Positions 8,520-19,048 are shown, counted from the stretch's first letter. The stretch: 64,000 nt of DNA from Vibrio amylolyticus (GCF_023145695.1 NZ_JAJHVV010000001.1:1-64000); one strand, 5' to 3'. The notes: generated by a model from the sequence alone, not told the origin. A program made the numbers and translations.

Positions 8520-8705
8520 ATGGAATTAAAACAAGATCCTCGCTGTTATACTGATGTCTGTGTTGATGGCTACTGGTACCACTATGACCACTGCAGCACT
8601 CGAGCTTACGTTTTAAAGGGTGGCTCATCACCTGAGCTTACTTTGGCAAGAGAACCAAAAACGGAAAATGAGCTCATTGAACTGCTTAGAGGAATTGACA
8701 ATTAA
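8520..8705 (+). CDS. small hypothetical protein, 61 residues
   Basis: This is a soluble, aromatic-rich small protein (DGYWYHYDHCSTRAYVLKGG) with two Cys and three His in the first half. The acidic, helical C-terminus ends ELIELLRGIDN. A good ribosome site (GGAGAAAGGC) precedes the ATG, and a promoter-like AT-rich stretch lies upstream. I recognise no family. The clean ribosome site, own promoter region and downstream terminator argue that it is a real gene. Confidence 0.6.
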   Translation: MELKQDPRCYTDVCVDGYWYHYDHCSTRAYVLKGGSSPELTLAREPKTENELIELLRGIDN

Positions 8706-8804
8706 TTAGGGCTATTATTAGTAAAAAATAGTCAGCACTAAACTTAAGTTACATATTTATAACAAACAACCAAGAATTAAGCCTTGCGCTAAATAGGATA
8801 TAAG

Positions 8805-8858
8805 AACAAAGCCCTATGCTCGAAACTCTTTCAAGTTAGAAGTATAGGGCTTTGTTTT
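8805..8858. terminator. bidirectional terminator between the small gene and cheV
   Basis: Perfect arms AACAAAGCCCTAT / ATAGGGCTTTGTT around a 26-base loop, with T-rich sequence on both outer sides. It can end the 61-residue gene on the plus strand and the cheV transcript on the minus strand. Confidence 0.8.
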
Positions 8859-8878
8859 ATCTTATTATTCGTATTAAC

Positions 8879-9856
8879 TCATTCACCAAAAACGTATTTA
8901 TCCATCATAGCGACCATTTTTCCGATCTCAGGCTTCGTAATGGTATCGTTAGCGCCTAACGCTAAGGCTTTGGAGCGATTATCTTCACTCATCAATGAGG
9001 AGAACATAACGATTGGTGTGCTCTCATACACTGCCGTGTCTCGCAATCGTTTAAGAAGGTGCATGCCGTCCATTCGAGGCATTTCCACATCAGTAACAAC
9101 TGCATTAACAAGTTCATCAACCGACATATTTTCAGTCGTTGCGACTTGCTCTATTTCCATCAATTTTTCATGAGCTTCACCACCATCTTTACAAGCAATG
9201 ATGTTGTACCCTGCTGAACTAAGAGTATCTTGTATCAGGCTGCGTATAAATGCTGAGTCATCTACCACCATAATCGTTTTGCCATTACGCTTAGTCACCA
9301 TCTTCTGGTTAAGATCTACGTTGCGATCGACCTTCACATCATATTTTTCCATACTCAGTTCAGGGTTGATATCAGCGATGATTTTTTCAAAATCCAAGAT
9401 CATAATGAGATTTTTGTCTTTACGAACTACCGCAACAACACAGTCTTGCTCTCCAGCCTCTAAGAACTGGCTTGGTGACTCTACATCATTCCAAGAGATA
9501 CGATGAATACGGCTAATACTGTCAATAAGAAATCCGTTGGTCATTCGATTAAAGTCGGTCACAATAACAAACTTTTTTTCGAGTTCAGCTTTAGTAGGAA
9601 CACCTAACCAACCAGCAAGATCCACAAGTGGCGTTAATATATCTCGCGAGGAGAACACGCCAACCATATGCGGCTGAGCATTCGGGTAATCCGTTGTATC
9701 AGGAACTTGGATCACTTCACGTACTTTCGCGACATTAATTCCGTAGTAACATGTTTTCGTACTACCATCAGGTAACTGCTTCTCTAAATGAAACTCAATA
9801 ATTTCAAGTTCATTGGTACCACTCTCGGTTAATATCGTACTGCTGCTTTGGCTCAT
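8879..9856 (-). CDS. cheV: chemotaxis coupling protein CheV
   Basis: The 325-residue protein has a CheW-like domain (about 20-165; GINVAKVREVIQVPD, MVGVFSSRDILTPLVDLAGWLG). A receiver domain follows (about 192-320), with VVDDSAF, the phosphorylated Asp in VVTDVEMPRMDG, FSSL and the KPE lysine. CheV couples chemoreceptors to CheA and tunes the signal through phosphorylation of its receiver. Length and order match the family exactly. It lies 27 bases behind a periplasmic solute-binding-protein gene on the same strand, and the two may share a transcript. That would be a plausible sensing link, although this is only inferred from spacing. Confidence 0.95.
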   Translation of the reverse strand: MSQSSSTILTESGTNELEIIEFHLEKQLPDGSTKTCYYGINVAKVREVIQVPDTTDYPNAQPHMVGVFSSRDILTPLVDLAGWLGVPTKAELEKKFVIVTDFNRMTNGFLIDSISRIHRISWNDVESPSQFLEAGEQDCVVAVVRKDKNLIMILDFEKIIADINPELSMEKYDVKVDRNVDLNQKMVTKRNGKTIMVVDDSAFIRSLIQDTLSSAGYNIIACKDGGEAHEKLMEIEQVATTENMSVDELVNAVVTDVEMPRMDGMHLLKRLRDTAVYESTPIVMFSSLMSEDNRSKALALGANDTITKPEIGKMVAMMDKYVFGE

Positions 9857-9883
9857 GTCATCACATCTATATTTGAATTATCG

Positions 9884-10648
9884 TTATCGGTATTTATTAA
9901 CTATGGCATCATATTGAGTCAGTCCATCGTTATTCACATTAGTTTTAACCTTATCAATGGCCTGTTGCAACTTTTCGATAAGGATATTTTCGACATCTTT
10001 GTTGAAAGCGTAGTATAGCTCGCCTTCTTGCAACACAAATACCGATTCATAGTCATCAGTATTAAAACCCGCTTGAGATATCCACCAGTTAGCGACATTC
10101 TCTTCATAGGCCCAAAGGTCAATTCGTCCTTTCTCTAATTGGCCTGCAATCGTTCTAGCGTAAGAGCTCTCTTGCAGCGAATCTCTTGGGACACCTAACT
10201 CTGTTAATAGCTGTTCACCAACATCATCTCTAATGACACCGATGCGATACTGGATCAAATCGGTTGCCTCAGTCACTTCAATATTGCTCGTTTTCTTTGC
10301 GATAACGACGATTTTGGTTGTACTTACAGGGCCTACCCACTGAAATAAGTGCTCACGAAGTTTGGTTCGAGTGGTTGAAAATAACACGGTATCGTCAGTG
10401 ATCAGTGTCGTGCGATAGGCTCTCGCCCATGGTTTCATGCTTATTTGTTTGCGTTGGATTTCACTTTTAGCGATTACAGAGGCCTCAATAAGCAAATCAA
10501 CGGCAATCCCCTGAATTTCATTGCCGTTGGAGTAATTATAAGGCGGATATTCTTCTGTTAGAAAATTAAGGTCATTCAGTTCTGATGCGCTGCCAACACT
10601 GCAGAAAAAGATCAATGATAGAAACGCAATACGTTGTATAGCACGCAT
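9884..10648 (-). CDS. periplasmic solute-binding protein, SBP_bac_3 family
   Basis: The 254-residue protein has a signal peptide (cut near residue 21) followed by a single bilobed family-3 solute-binding domain (TEEYPPYNYSNGNEIQGIAVDLL...). Family members bind amino acids or similar small polar ligands. Many Vibrio copies stand alone, without ABC permease genes, as here, and act as sensors or have unknown roles. The gene lies directly upstream of cheV. A second stand-alone member of the same family is at 43709-44500. Confidence 0.82.
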   Translation of the reverse strand: MRAIQRIAFLSLIFFCSVGSASELNDLNFLTEEYPPYNYSNGNEIQGIAVDLLIEASVIAKSEIQRKQISMKPWARAYRTTLITDDTVLFSTTRTKLREHLFQWVGPVSTTKIVVIAKKTSNIEVTEATDLIQYRIGVIRDDVGEQLLTELGVPRDSLQESSYARTIAGQLEKGRIDLWAYEENVANWWISQAGFNTDDYESVFVLQEGELYYAFNKDVENILIEKLQQAIDKVKTNVNNDGLTQYDAIVNKYR

Positions 10649-10771
10649 GGTTGCACCTATATGTAATTAACACATCTATCATTAAAGGTAGGTAGCGAAA
10701 ATGGTATCGTCTAGTTCTTATTGCTCTTTCTAACTGAAATACTCTTGGCGACTTCAGGACTCTTTTCTAAT

Positions 10772-11458
10772 CTAGCGTGCCAATTTTTTGTAGCATCGCT
10801 CTGGCCTTCCAACGGTACCATAATTTAGGTCGGCTTCTAGCTCGCCTGAACTAATGAGATACTCTAAATAACGCCTTGCTGTGGTTCGACTCGCACCAAT
10901 ACTTTCTCCCGCTTCATCAGCGGTTAAACTAACTGGCTCAGAAAATAGATTACGTATTTTATCTAGAGTTACGCCATCTATACCTTTTGGTAAGCGCTGT
11001 GTTTTGGTCTCGGTCGCGGCACTTGATTGAAGCATTTTATCAACTAAATTCTGGTTTAAATCATCAGTCGTGTCTAACTGGCTCTTTTGAGCTTGATATT
11101 TCTTCAACGCTGCTTCTAAACGAGGAAACATGACAGGCTTAAGCAAGTAATCGACCACACCACCGCGCATCGCTTGTTGAAGAGTGTCGACATCGCGAGC
11201 GGCAGTGATCAAAATCACATCGCAGCCTTGGTTACTTCCGCGAACTTTTTGCAATATATCCAATCCAGTTCCATCGGGCAGGTACACATCTAGAAGTACA
11301 AGATCGGGCTTTAATATGTCGAGTTGCATTTCGGCTTCTGTTTGGGTGGTCGCAATTCCGATAACTTCAAACCCTCCCATCTGAATCAAATAACGATGAT
11401 GTAACTCAGCAATGCCGACATCATCTTCAATAATCATCACTCGCGTTTGCTCAATCAT
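10772..11458 (-). CDS. CitB/DcuR-type response regulator
   Basis: The 228-residue protein has a receiver domain (about 6-123) with the acidic pocket IIEDD, the phosphorylated Asp in LVLLDVYLPDGTG and the KP motif. A C-terminal helix-turn-helix (about 165-225: SLTADEAGESIGASRTTARRYLEYL) is characteristic of the CitB/DpiA/DcuR group. It overlaps the sensor-kinase gene by four bases (ATGA), so the pair is translationally coupled. The group usually controls uptake or fermentation of citrate or C4-dicarboxylates. No such transporter gene is adjacent, so the target is unknown. Confidence 0.9.
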   Translation of the reverse strand: MIEQTRVMIIEDDVGIAELHHRYLIQMGGFEVIGIATTQTEAEMQLDILKPDLVLLDVYLPDGTGLDILQKVRGSNQGCDVILITAARDVDTLQQAMRGGVVDYLLKPVMFPRLEAALKKYQAQKSQLDTTDDLNQNLVDKMLQSSAATETKTQRLPKGIDGVTLDKIRNLFSEPVSLTADEAGESIGASRTTARRYLEYLISSGELEADLNYGTVGRPERCYKKLAR

Positions 11459-13071
11459 CTCTGCTCTTCCTTAGGTAGATAGACTGTCATTCTTGTTCCA
11501 AACTCCTTATTGTCGCTCATTTCTAATTGACCAAAATATTTTAACGTTAGCTGATTAACGAGGTGAAGACCCACCCCCCTATTTTGGCTAGCCTTGGTTG
11601 ATATCCCCTTCTCCAATAACTGTTCACCAGAAATATCACGTGGTAAGCCAACGCCTTGATCGGATACCTCCAATATAATCTCACTGCCATAGTCACTCAC
11701 AGAGACTTCTATCTCCCTTCTAGAGCTCTGAATAAAGTCTTTCTCACCGATAGCTGACATGGTGGCATCAAACGCATTGTCTATTAAATTACCAATAATA
11801 GTGACAACGTCACTTGGGTTAATCCGTTCTGGGAGCGTTTCTAGCCTTGATCCCTCTTCAACGGATAGCTCTAACCCCAATTCACGGGCACGTTCCGTTT
11901 TTCCTAGCAACATTCCCGCTATTAAAGGCTCTCGTATCGTTTCTCGTAAAAACTCAATTAAGCTTTGATAATGCGCGGTCTCTTGACCAATGAGCTTTTG
12001 AACGGCTTCTAATTCACCCATTTGAACCATACCACTAATACTGTTTAACTTATTGCGGTGTTCATGGGTTTGTGAACGTAACATTTCAGCGTACGCCTTG
12101 GTTTGAGAAAGCTGCTCACTTAACACGTTGATTTCATCTCGCAGTCGAAAACTCGATACAGCGCCAACCACGACACCATCAACAACAATTGGACTTCGGT
12201 TAGCAATTAATCGTTTGTTGTTTAGGAATATATCAATATCTGTATCTGTCTCACCCGTTTCTAAAACAACGGAAAGATCACTATCTGGAATCACTTTTGA
12301 AAGCGGCTTATTGAGCGACTTCTCTTTATTTATCCCTAAAATATCACATGCACTTTTGTTAATTGACCGAAGGTTCCCTCTTGCATCAATTCCTAATATC
12401 CCCTCTTTTAAGGTACTCATGGTAACGTCTAGCTCAACATACAAGCGCCCAATCTCTTCGGGCTCAAAACCTAAAATAGCGCGCTGGAAACGACGAGAGA
12501 CATAATTTGAAATAATGGCATTAGCGATAACAACCAATAGTGCCATTGCCAGTAAAAACGCAAGAAATGGCTCAACCCTGTCTTGCAAACGATCAATAAG
12601 ATAACCAACGGATACCACTCCGATAATGTTTCCGTCATCGTCAAATACCGCGGTTTTTCCTCGAACAGAGTGACCAAGTGAGCCTTGAGCAAAGGAGATA
12701 TAGGCCTCACCGTTTGTCAACGCTCTAATATTGTCACCACCTTTCATTGGTAGACCTAGACGCTCATCAATGGGATGAATCAAGCGAATACCTTGCTTAT
12801 CTCCAATAACAATAAAAGCTGCACCAATCATGGTGGTTAAGTCTCGAAAGCGCTGTTGATGCTTTGTATCGGAGTTGGAAATCACACTTTGAACATAAGG
12901 AGACTTAGCGAGAAAAGAAGCCACGCCTAACGCCTTTTCGCCCATCTCTTTTTCCTGAGAATGCTTTACGTAGACAAAACCCGCTGCGACTAGAATCAGC
13001 AATTCTACCAGACCCGATAGCGTCATAATAATTAGCATTCGTTTACGAAAGCTAATTCGGCTCCACTTCAT
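11455..13071 (-). CDS. CitA/DcuS-type sensor histidine kinase
   Basis: From the ATG at 13071 (AGGAGTG ribosome site) the protein has 538 residues; an earlier in-frame ATG lacks such a site. Two membrane helices (about 12-32 and 170-190) flank a periplasmic Cache-type ligand domain. A cytoplasmic PAS domain (about 215-320) is followed by the CitA-type phosphoacceptor helix with THEHRNKL and an ATPase domain (NLIDNAFDA, DQGVGLP, RGVGLHLV). Kinases of this group sense citrate or C4-dicarboxylates through the Cache domain. The partner is the overlapping response regulator. Confidence 0.9.
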   Translation of the reverse strand: MKWSRISFRKRMLIIMTLSGLVELLILVAAGFVYVKHSQEKEMGEKALGVASFLAKSPYVQSVISNSDTKHQQRFRDLTTMIGAAFIVIGDKQGIRLIHPIDERLGLPMKGGDNIRALTNGEAYISFAQGSLGHSVRGKTAVFDDDGNIIGVVSVGYLIDRLQDRVEPFLAFLLAMALLVVIANAIISNYVSRRFQRAILGFEPEEIGRLYVELDVTMSTLKEGILGIDARGNLRSINKSACDILGINKEKSLNKPLSKVIPDSDLSVVLETGETDTDIDIFLNNKRLIANRSPIVVDGVVVGAVSSFRLRDEINVLSEQLSQTKAYAEMLRSQTHEHRNKLNSISGMVQMGELEAVQKLIGQETAHYQSLIEFLRETIREPLIAGMLLGKTERARELGLELSVEEGSRLETLPERINPSDVVTIIGNLIDNAFDATMSAIGEKDFIQSSRREIEVSVSDYGSEIILEVSDQGVGLPRDISGEQLLEKGISTKASQNRGVGLHLVNQLTLKYFGQLEMSDNKEFGTRMTVYLPKEEQR

Positions 13072-13310
13072 ACGTTTCACTCCTTGATTATTCTGATAAA
13101 AATAACACTTATTTAACAAAAAGAAGATAATAGCCCTTCATATCTGTGAGGAAGCAACGCCAGTGGTTATTTCTAATACGCTGAATGAACAAAAAGGTGA
13201 AAACATATAAAACTAAATGCATTTTAAATTTTGACTTTAGTCACATCAATTTTAGGTTATTTTTTGTGCACCCCTCATTTATTTGAGTATACTTCTATTA
13301 GGCCAAATAC

Positions 13311-13385
13311 AACCCTTAAGGGTTAAACTCTCTGGTTAGGCTCAGAACATCAAAAGCAAACAATAAAACCTACACTGCTTTTGAT
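13311..13385. promoter_or_regulatory. palindrome and hairpin upstream of the small gene at 13431
   Basis: The 360-base spacer between the kinase gene and the small gene holds a perfect 14-base palindrome AACCCTTAAGGGTT (13311-13324) and a perfect 10-base inverted repeat ATCAAAAGCA / TGCTTTTGAT (13349-13358 and 13376-13385). The palindrome could be a regulator site. The second repeat would form an RNA hairpin in the leader of the 74-residue gene. No protein-coding frame is seen in the spacer. Confidence 0.4.
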
Positions 13386-13430
13386 TGTAAATAACGTTAT
13401 CCGGCTAGGATAAGTACAGAGGAAAGTACG

Positions 13431-13655
13431 ATGAAAAAGGACGTTTTTGGGATTTGCCTATCAAAATCCATGCTGTCAAATAACTTAAATACTACCTTTA
13501 CTCACGTGAGGGCTTATCAGTCACTAGAGAAAAATAGTGATGTAAAAGTAATGCAAGCTTACCCTCAACTTTCAGGTAAAGAAGTTCTCAGCACCATGCG
13601 AGATTCAAATGAACTCTTATGGCGAGCTGAGTTTAGCTGCCACGTTATGAAATAG
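13431..13655 (+). CDS. small hypothetical protein, 74 residues
   Basis: This soluble protein has no signal peptide, and I recognise no family. It is preceded by a strong GAGGAAAG ribosome site and followed by a clear terminator, so it is probably a monocistronic gene. Its leader carries the perfect inverted repeat at 13349-13385. It is divergent from the CitA/CitB-type pair, so this regulator pair could control it, but nothing more supports that. Confidence 0.55.
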   Translation: MKKDVFGICLSKSMLSNNLNTTFTHVRAYQSLEKNSDVKVMQAYPQLSGKEVLSTMRDSNELLWRAEFSCHVMK

Positions 13656-13708
13656 CTCAGACAAAGCTTCAAATCGGCTAAAGTCTGCGCGATTCTCCCC
13701 TGTGTAGC

Positions 13709-13740
13709 ACACCCTCAATGACTTCGTTGAGGGTGTTTCT
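13709..13740 (+). terminator. rho-independent terminator
   Basis: Perfect stem ACACCCTCAA / TTGAGGGTGT with an 8-base loop, followed by TTTCT. It lies 54 bases after the stop codon of the 74-residue gene. The rest of the spacer to 13997 shows nothing beyond AT-rich promoter-like sequence. Confidence 0.88.
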
Positions 13741-13997
13741 CATTCTGGCCAATACTAATAGCCTCGTTAAGTCACAAACTTAAGCACTTCCCTATACAAC
13801 GTCCTACAAATTTTCACCAATAGTCCAAACCAACCAATCAAATTTGGGATCGAACCTGAAATTCAATACAATGATCAATATAAGTTCGTATTGATATTAA
13901 AAATAACTATTATTCTTAAGGGTAGTGAACGCAACTCAACAAACTCATTAATAGTGAATTACACACTCAGTTAAGCAGTTAAAAGGATTTAACACGC

Positions 13998-15053
13998 ATG
14001 CAAAGCGACATTGCTCAAAAGCCCGTCATTCTCGTTGTAGATGATATACCGGATAATATTCACACCTTATCAGGTATTCTTTCTGATGAATTCAAGATCA
14101 AAGCAGCGACAAACGGTAAAAAAGCCATCCAGATCGCCAATACCACGCCTAAGCCTCACCTCATCTTATTAGACATCATGATGCCAGAAATGGATGGCTA
14201 CCAGGTATGCCAGGAACTCAAGTCCAACCCGATGACGGTTGATATTCCAATCATTTTTGTCACCGCTAAAGCAGAGATTGTTGACGAACAAAAAGGATTT
14301 GAAATGGGGGCTGTCGATTACATCACTAAACCCATTAGCCCCCCAATAGTGAAAGCCCGCGTTCAAACTCATATAGCACTTCACAATCAGAACCTTGAAC
14401 TTGCTGTTAAAGTCAAAAAACGCACCGAACAGCTTGAACAAACAAGGTTAGAGATTATCCAACGCCTTGGCCGCGCGGCAGAATACAAAGACAATGAAAC
14501 CGGCATGCATGTTATTCGAATGAGCCACTACTCAAGGATCATTGCCGAACAACTCGATGTAAACGAACGTTGGAAAGAACTCGTTTTTCAAGCCTCACCT
14601 ATGCATGACATTGGTAAAATCGGTATTCCAGATAAAGTACTAGGAAAGCCCGGAAAGCTGGACTCAGACGAATGGGATACCATGCAGCAGCATGTCAAAA
14701 TTGGGGGGGAAATAATAGGTGATAGTGACTCGTTGCTTCTTCAAATGGCAAGAGAAATCGCGCTTTTTCACCACGAGAAATGGGATGGTAGTGGTTATCC
14801 GCATGGTACCAAGGGTGAAGACATTCCATTAAGTGCCCGTATCGTTGCCATTGCTGATGTATTTGATGCTTTAACCAGTGAGCGCCCATACAAAAAGGCG
14901 TGGTCAATTGAAAAAACGGTAACGTTAATTAAAGAAGAAGCAGGCAAACACTTTGACCCTTACTTAGTGGACGTGTTTCTAGGACAACTTGACCAAGCAC
15001 TTATTATTAAAGAGTCATTCACCGACGATCATGTCATTGAAGCTCAAGAGTAG
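13998..15053 (+). CDS. response regulator with HD-GYP cyclic-di-GMP phosphodiesterase domain
   Basis: The 351-residue protein has a receiver domain (about 9-125) with phosphorylated Asp59 in LLDIMMPEMDGYQ. A short coiled linker precedes the HD-GYP domain (about 150-335). The metal ligands are seen in MHDIGKIGIPD (His203, Asp204), HHEKWDGSGYPHG (His258, His259) and the IADVFDAL motif. Such RpfG-like proteins break down cyclic di-GMP when phosphorylated. The gene lies 164 bases upstream of a large hybrid kinase on the same strand, its likely partner. Confidence 0.94.
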   Translation: MQSDIAQKPVILVVDDIPDNIHTLSGILSDEFKIKAATNGKKAIQIANTTPKPHLILLDIMMPEMDGYQVCQELKSNPMTVDIPIIFVTAKAEIVDEQKGFEMGAVDYITKPISPPIVKARVQTHIALHNQNLELAVKVKKRTEQLEQTRLEIIQRLGRAAEYKDNETGMHVIRMSHYSRIIAEQLDVNERWKELVFQASPMHDIGKIGIPDKVLGKPGKLDSDEWDTMQQHVKIGGEIIGDSDSLLLQMAREIALFHHEKWDGSGYPHGTKGEDIPLSARIVAIADVFDALTSERPYKKAWSIEKTVTLIKEEAGKHFDPYLVDVFLGQLDQALIIKESFTDDHVIEAQE

Positions 15054-15217
15054 ACTCTTTTACGTAAAGGACAGCCTCCCTCTACGATAGATGAAGACAT
15101 GTTATGACGAACAAAACGGGGGAAATAAACCCGTGATTATTCATTGTTCTCATTGAAATTTAACGCTAAAGGTAGCGTGGCTGTTTCAAGAAAGATTTAT
15201 AAAGGGAAGCTAAATAA

Positions 15218-18200
15218 ATGCTCTCAGTTACTAACTTTACATTAGATTCGCGACGTATCCTTCTAGGGTTCATTCTCGCGTCTTGTTTACTCGTTATTGC
15301 AGGTACACTAGGTTGGTATAGCCTCACCACCCGTTTTGCGACGGTTGATCAATACGCCAACTCTGCACAAATAAACGCTTCCTTTGATCATATAAACGTT
15401 CTTGAACAACACTATATCCATAGCCCAGAACCGCAAACGGCTGATAGCTTATTCAGTGAGATCACTACTGCTCAGAAGCTTATCGAGAAAACCGACGACG
15501 CTGAGCTAAAATCTCAGCTTCAACAGTTAGTGCCTAACTACCAAGATCAATTTAAACACTATATAGGCGTCGACGAAGAGGTCTCCACAATTCGTCAAAT
15601 GATGAATAAGGAAGCGCAACAAGCGTCACTGTTCATTGGTCAGACGCTAGATAAGTACGACAGCCAACAACAGAGCGCTTTAGCTTTATTAGAGCAACAG
15701 CGAGAAATGACAGAAGAGATATCTGAGATCGCTCTTCTAACGCATCGAACGTTGAGCCTGATCGCCTCGGCCCAGAGCGCTGAAAAACAGTATCTAATCA
15801 GCCAACACCCTCACGACTTCGCTAATTTCCAAAATCAAATCCAATTACTCGAACAGACCTTAGTCGCTCTATCTCGACAAGGTCCTGAAGCGCTCTTTCA
15901 AAATGATGAACTACTACTCAAAGTTGAAAAAGAAAAGAACCAGTACATGACATACTTCTTTCAGCTAAGAGGCGTAAGCAAACAAAGCACTTTAAGAAAA
16001 AGCATCGTTACACAGCTTGAACGATCCGCGCTTTCATTGATACAAGCCGCCAACGCCGCTAGATCTGACATAGAAAAACAGCTTTCGTTAAGCCACACCA
16101 AGGTAAACGACACTCAGGAATACATCAGTAAAAACCTTGCCGTTGGTGCCAACATACTTTACTTACAAGCCATTCTTAATCGTGCACAGCAGCACGATCG
16201 CGATTATTCAATGGCGAAATCACTGCAAGCGAAAGACACGCTTTCAAACCAAGTTATCGATGAACTCACCTCAACGATATCATTGTTAGAATCCATCGAC
16301 TCTCAATCTAACACATCACTTCACTACGAAAATACCGGACAGATACTTGCCCACACTCAGGAGTATCTCGCGCTTTTTCGTCAGCTTGTTGATAAAAAAG
16401 AGTCAGCCACCGAGTTAGTTTCAACACTAGATGAACTACACACTCTATTTGAAGCGTACCTCTCACCTTCATTCGAACAGCAATTCTCCATCGTTTCAAA
16501 GTCTGGAAACATAACGACTTACCTCGCCATTGGTGGCGTTATATTTCTCGTGACTTTGTTACTCTTAGGGCTCTTAGCCAATAAATCTCATTCTGCTTTA
16601 GAGCGCCTAGCAAAGAGCCTAGCCATCGCAAAAGATGATGCAGACGCCGCTAACCAAGCGAAGTCTGACTTCCTGGCCAATATGAGCCACGAGATACGAA
16701 CGCCAATGAACGCGATTATTGGTATGAGTTACCTTGCACTGAAAACCGACCTCACCAAAGCACAGCGTAATTACATTCAAAAAGTGAAGCTCTCTTCGGA
16801 CTCACTCCTTGGGCTTATCAATGACATTTTAGACTTTTCTAAAATCGAAGCGGGCAAGCTCGATATCGAAAACGTGGATTTCCACTTGGAGAATGTACTC
16901 GATAATATTTCTAATTTAGTTGGGTTACGAGCTTCAGAGCGTGGCCTAGAACTACTTATCCACATTGATAGAGACGTACCAACCACCTTAGTTGGCGACC
17001 CTTTAAGGCTCAGCCAAATCCTCATCAATTTGGCGAACAACGCCGTTAAGTTCACCGAGAAAGGTGAAGTCAAGATCGCTATCCGAGTACTCGAACGTGA
17101 TAAAGACAGTGACGGTATCACCCTCCAATTTGATGTATCAGACAGCGGCATAGGGATGACCCCAGAGCAAGCTGGCAAGCTATTTAATAAGTTCACACAA
17201 GCTGATAGCTCAACGACTCGAAAATACGGTGGGACGGGGCTTGGCCTTGCGATAAGTAAAGAGCTAACTCATTTAATGGGCGGAACAATCTCAGTAGAAA
17301 CCGAAGTCAACAAAGGTTCAATGTTCACCTTCTCAAGCAAAATGCAGGTAAGTAATAGCCTTAAGCAAGATACAATCACAGTTCCCCCTACCCTCGACCA
17401 ACTCAATGTGTTGGTGGTTGATGATAATGCCAGTGCACGTATCATCGTGACCGAAGTACTAAGCTCGTTAAACTTTCAATCGTCATCCGTATCGAGCGTT
17501 GATCAAGCCATTGAGCAATTAACACAAACTAGCGAATCAGGCGTTCAGCCTTTCGATCTCATTATTTCCGATTGGCAGATGCCAAGTAAAGACGGTATCG
17601 ACCTCGTTGACAGCGTAGTTAACACACTCACGTTCGAAAAAGCGCCTAAGATTTTAATGTTAACTTCATACGGCAGAGAAGAACTCGGCGAAGCGCTCAA
17701 TAAGCGCGGCCTGCCTACACTGAATATTTTAGACAAACCAATTACTTCATCTCATTTGTATGATGCGATTATTGGCCTTTATGGCATCGACTCAGAGCGT
17801 GTTAGTCGTAGTGATGTTCAAGAGCAGACTCAGTTAGCCAATATTCAGCATTTAGCCGGCGCAAAACTGCTTCTGGTTGAAGATAATGAAATTAACCAAG
17901 AGCTGGCTGTTGAGTTACTTGAAGGCCAGCAGATTTCTGTCACCATTGCAGAAAATGGAAAAGAAGCCATTGAGAAGCACCAACAGTATCAATTCGATGG
18001 GATTTTGATGGACTGCCAAATGCCAATCATGGATGGCTACGAAGCCACCGCTTGGATAAGAGAAGAGTTAGACGATCATGACATTCCAATCATTGCGATG
18101 ACAGCCAATGTCATGGAGCGAGACAAAGAAAAAGCCAAAGCGTGTGGAATGAATGACATTATCGCTAAGCCAATCGACGTTGGAGCAATGTTTAGTACCT

Positions 18201-18922
18201 TAGCAGAATGGGTAACGCCTAAAACCCCTATTACGTTCCAAGCCGATACTGCGCTAACTGGTAGCTCACATAATGCAGAAAACACGTCGCAATCTTTACC
18301 TCTTATTGAAGGGTTTGAGACAGAAGCAGGCATAGTCAGAGCGAACAACGACGTAAACCTGTATAAGAAACTATTAAGACGTTTTGTAGACAGCTATCAA
18401 GATACAAACAAAGTTCAAGACTCACTCAACGCCTCTTCTGAGGAAGAGATAAAACGTTATGTGCATAGTCTCAAAGGCGTTGCGGGCAACATAGGTGCTC
18501 AATCACTACACACCGCTTGTGCTGCTTTAGAGGCAGCGATTGGTACCGACACGCCAGTGGGCAGTCTTGCGAAACAGATGACGGATGAGCTTGAATTAGC
18601 CATTAGCAACGTTAAATCAAGTCAGGTACTCGGTGTAGATACACAAACTGGCGATGGTGGCTTTGAAGCCGAGGCTGATAAAACCAATGGAAAAGTAGCA
18701 GAGTCTTTAGGTTTAAAGCTCTTTGACCAAGCCACCTTCGACGCTCTTAAACTCACCATTGATGCGAACGATACCGATGCACTTAGCCTTGTTGATGAAA
18801 TAGACAATAGCCACGTCATCGGCATATCAGATTCAGAGCTAATACAACTAAAGAGCGCGTTAGAAGAATTTGATTTTGACACTGCGCAAGAAATATTAGC
18901 GACCAGAAGTACGACAGCGTAG
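15218..18922 (+). CDS. membrane hybrid histidine kinase, HisKA-HATPase-REC-REC-HPt
   Basis: The 1234-residue protein has two membrane helices (about 13-33 and 428-450) flanking a large, mostly helical periplasmic domain. The kinase core has His491 in [10 protein letters not shown], the ATP-binding motifs NLANNAVKF and DSGIGM, and GGTGLGLAI. Two receiver domains follow, with Asp785 (IISDWQMP) and Asp932 (LMDCQMP). A histidine phosphotransfer domain has His1083 ([13 protein letters not shown]). The C-terminal 130 residues after HPt look helical and acidic. The built-in phosphorelay could pass phosphate to the HD-GYP regulator encoded just upstream. The signal is unknown. Confidence 0.94.
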   Translation: MLSVTNFTLDSRRILLGFILASCLLVIAGTLGWYSLTTRFATVDQYANSAQINASFDHINVLEQHYIHSPEPQTADSLFSEITTAQKLIEKTDDAELKSQLQQLVPNYQDQFKHYIGVDEEVSTIRQMMNKEAQQASLFIGQTLDKYDSQQQSALALLEQQREMTEEISEIALLTHRTLSLIASAQSAEKQYLISQHPHDFANFQNQIQLLEQTLVALSRQGPEALFQNDELLLKVEKEKNQYMTYFFQLRGVSKQSTLRKSIVTQLERSALSLIQAANAARSDIEKQLSLSHTKVNDTQEYISKNLAVGANILYLQAILNRAQQHDRDYSMAKSLQAKDTLSNQVIDELTSTISLLESIDSQSNTSLHYENTGQILAHTQEYLALFRQLVDKKESATELVSTLDELHTLFEAYLSPSFEQQFSIVSKSGNITTYLAIGGVIFLVTLLLLGLLANKSHSALERLAKSLAIAKDDADAANQAKSDFLANMSHEIRTPMNAIIGMSYLALKTDLTKAQRNYIQKVKLSSDSLLGLINDILDFSKIEAGKLDIENVDFHLENVLDNISNLVGLRASERGLELLIHIDRDVPTTLVGDPLRLSQILINLANNAVKFTEKGEVKIAIRVLERDKDSDGITLQFDVSDSGIGMTPEQAGKLFNKFTQADSSTTRKYGGTGLGLAISKELTHLMGGTISVETEVNKGSMFTFSSKMQVSNSLKQDTITVPPTLDQLNVLVVDDNASARIIVTEVLSSLNFQSSSVSSVDQAIEQLTQTSESGVQPFDLIISDWQMPSKDGIDLVDSVVNTLTFEKAPKILMLTSYGREELGEALNKRGLPTLNILDKPITSSHLYDAIIGLYGIDSERVSRSDVQEQTQLANIQHLAGAKLLLVEDNEINQELAVELLEGQQISVTIAENGKEAIEKHQQYQFDGILMDCQMPIMDGYEATAWIREELDDHDIPIIAMTANVMERDKEKAKACGMNDIIAKPIDVGAMFSTLAEWVTPKTPITFQADTALTGSSHNAENTSQSLPLIEGFETEAGIVRANNDVNLYKKLLRRFVDSYQDTNKVQDSLNASSEEEIKRYVHSLKGVAGNIGAQSLHTACAALEAAIGTDTPVGSLAKQMTDELELAISNVKSSQVLGVDTQTGDGGFEAEADKTNGKVAESLGLKLFDQATFDALKLTIDANDTDALSLVDEIDNSHVIGISDSELIQLKSALEEFDFDTAQEILATRSTTA

Positions 18923-18943
18923 CATCGATATTTTAAACATTTG

Positions 18944-18962
18944 GCCCCTATTCCATAGGGGC
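18944..18962 (+). terminator. hairpin behind the hybrid kinase gene
   Basis: Stem GCCCCTA / TAGGGGC with a 5-base loop, 22 bases after the stop codon. There is no T run behind it, so it may be a weak terminator or an mRNA-end stabiliser. Confidence 0.45.
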
Positions 18963-19048
18963 ACATAGCGAAGTAAGAGCACTATCATTTTCCCTGAACT
19001 CGAAATGGGATAACATTTGCCCTAAATAATAAAACTAAGTGAATCGCC

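Noticed and set aside
13349..13385. Known riboswitch (for example cyclic-di-GMP type) in the leader of the 74-residue gene
   Set aside because: Only a simple hairpin is visible; conserved riboswitch core sequences are absent.
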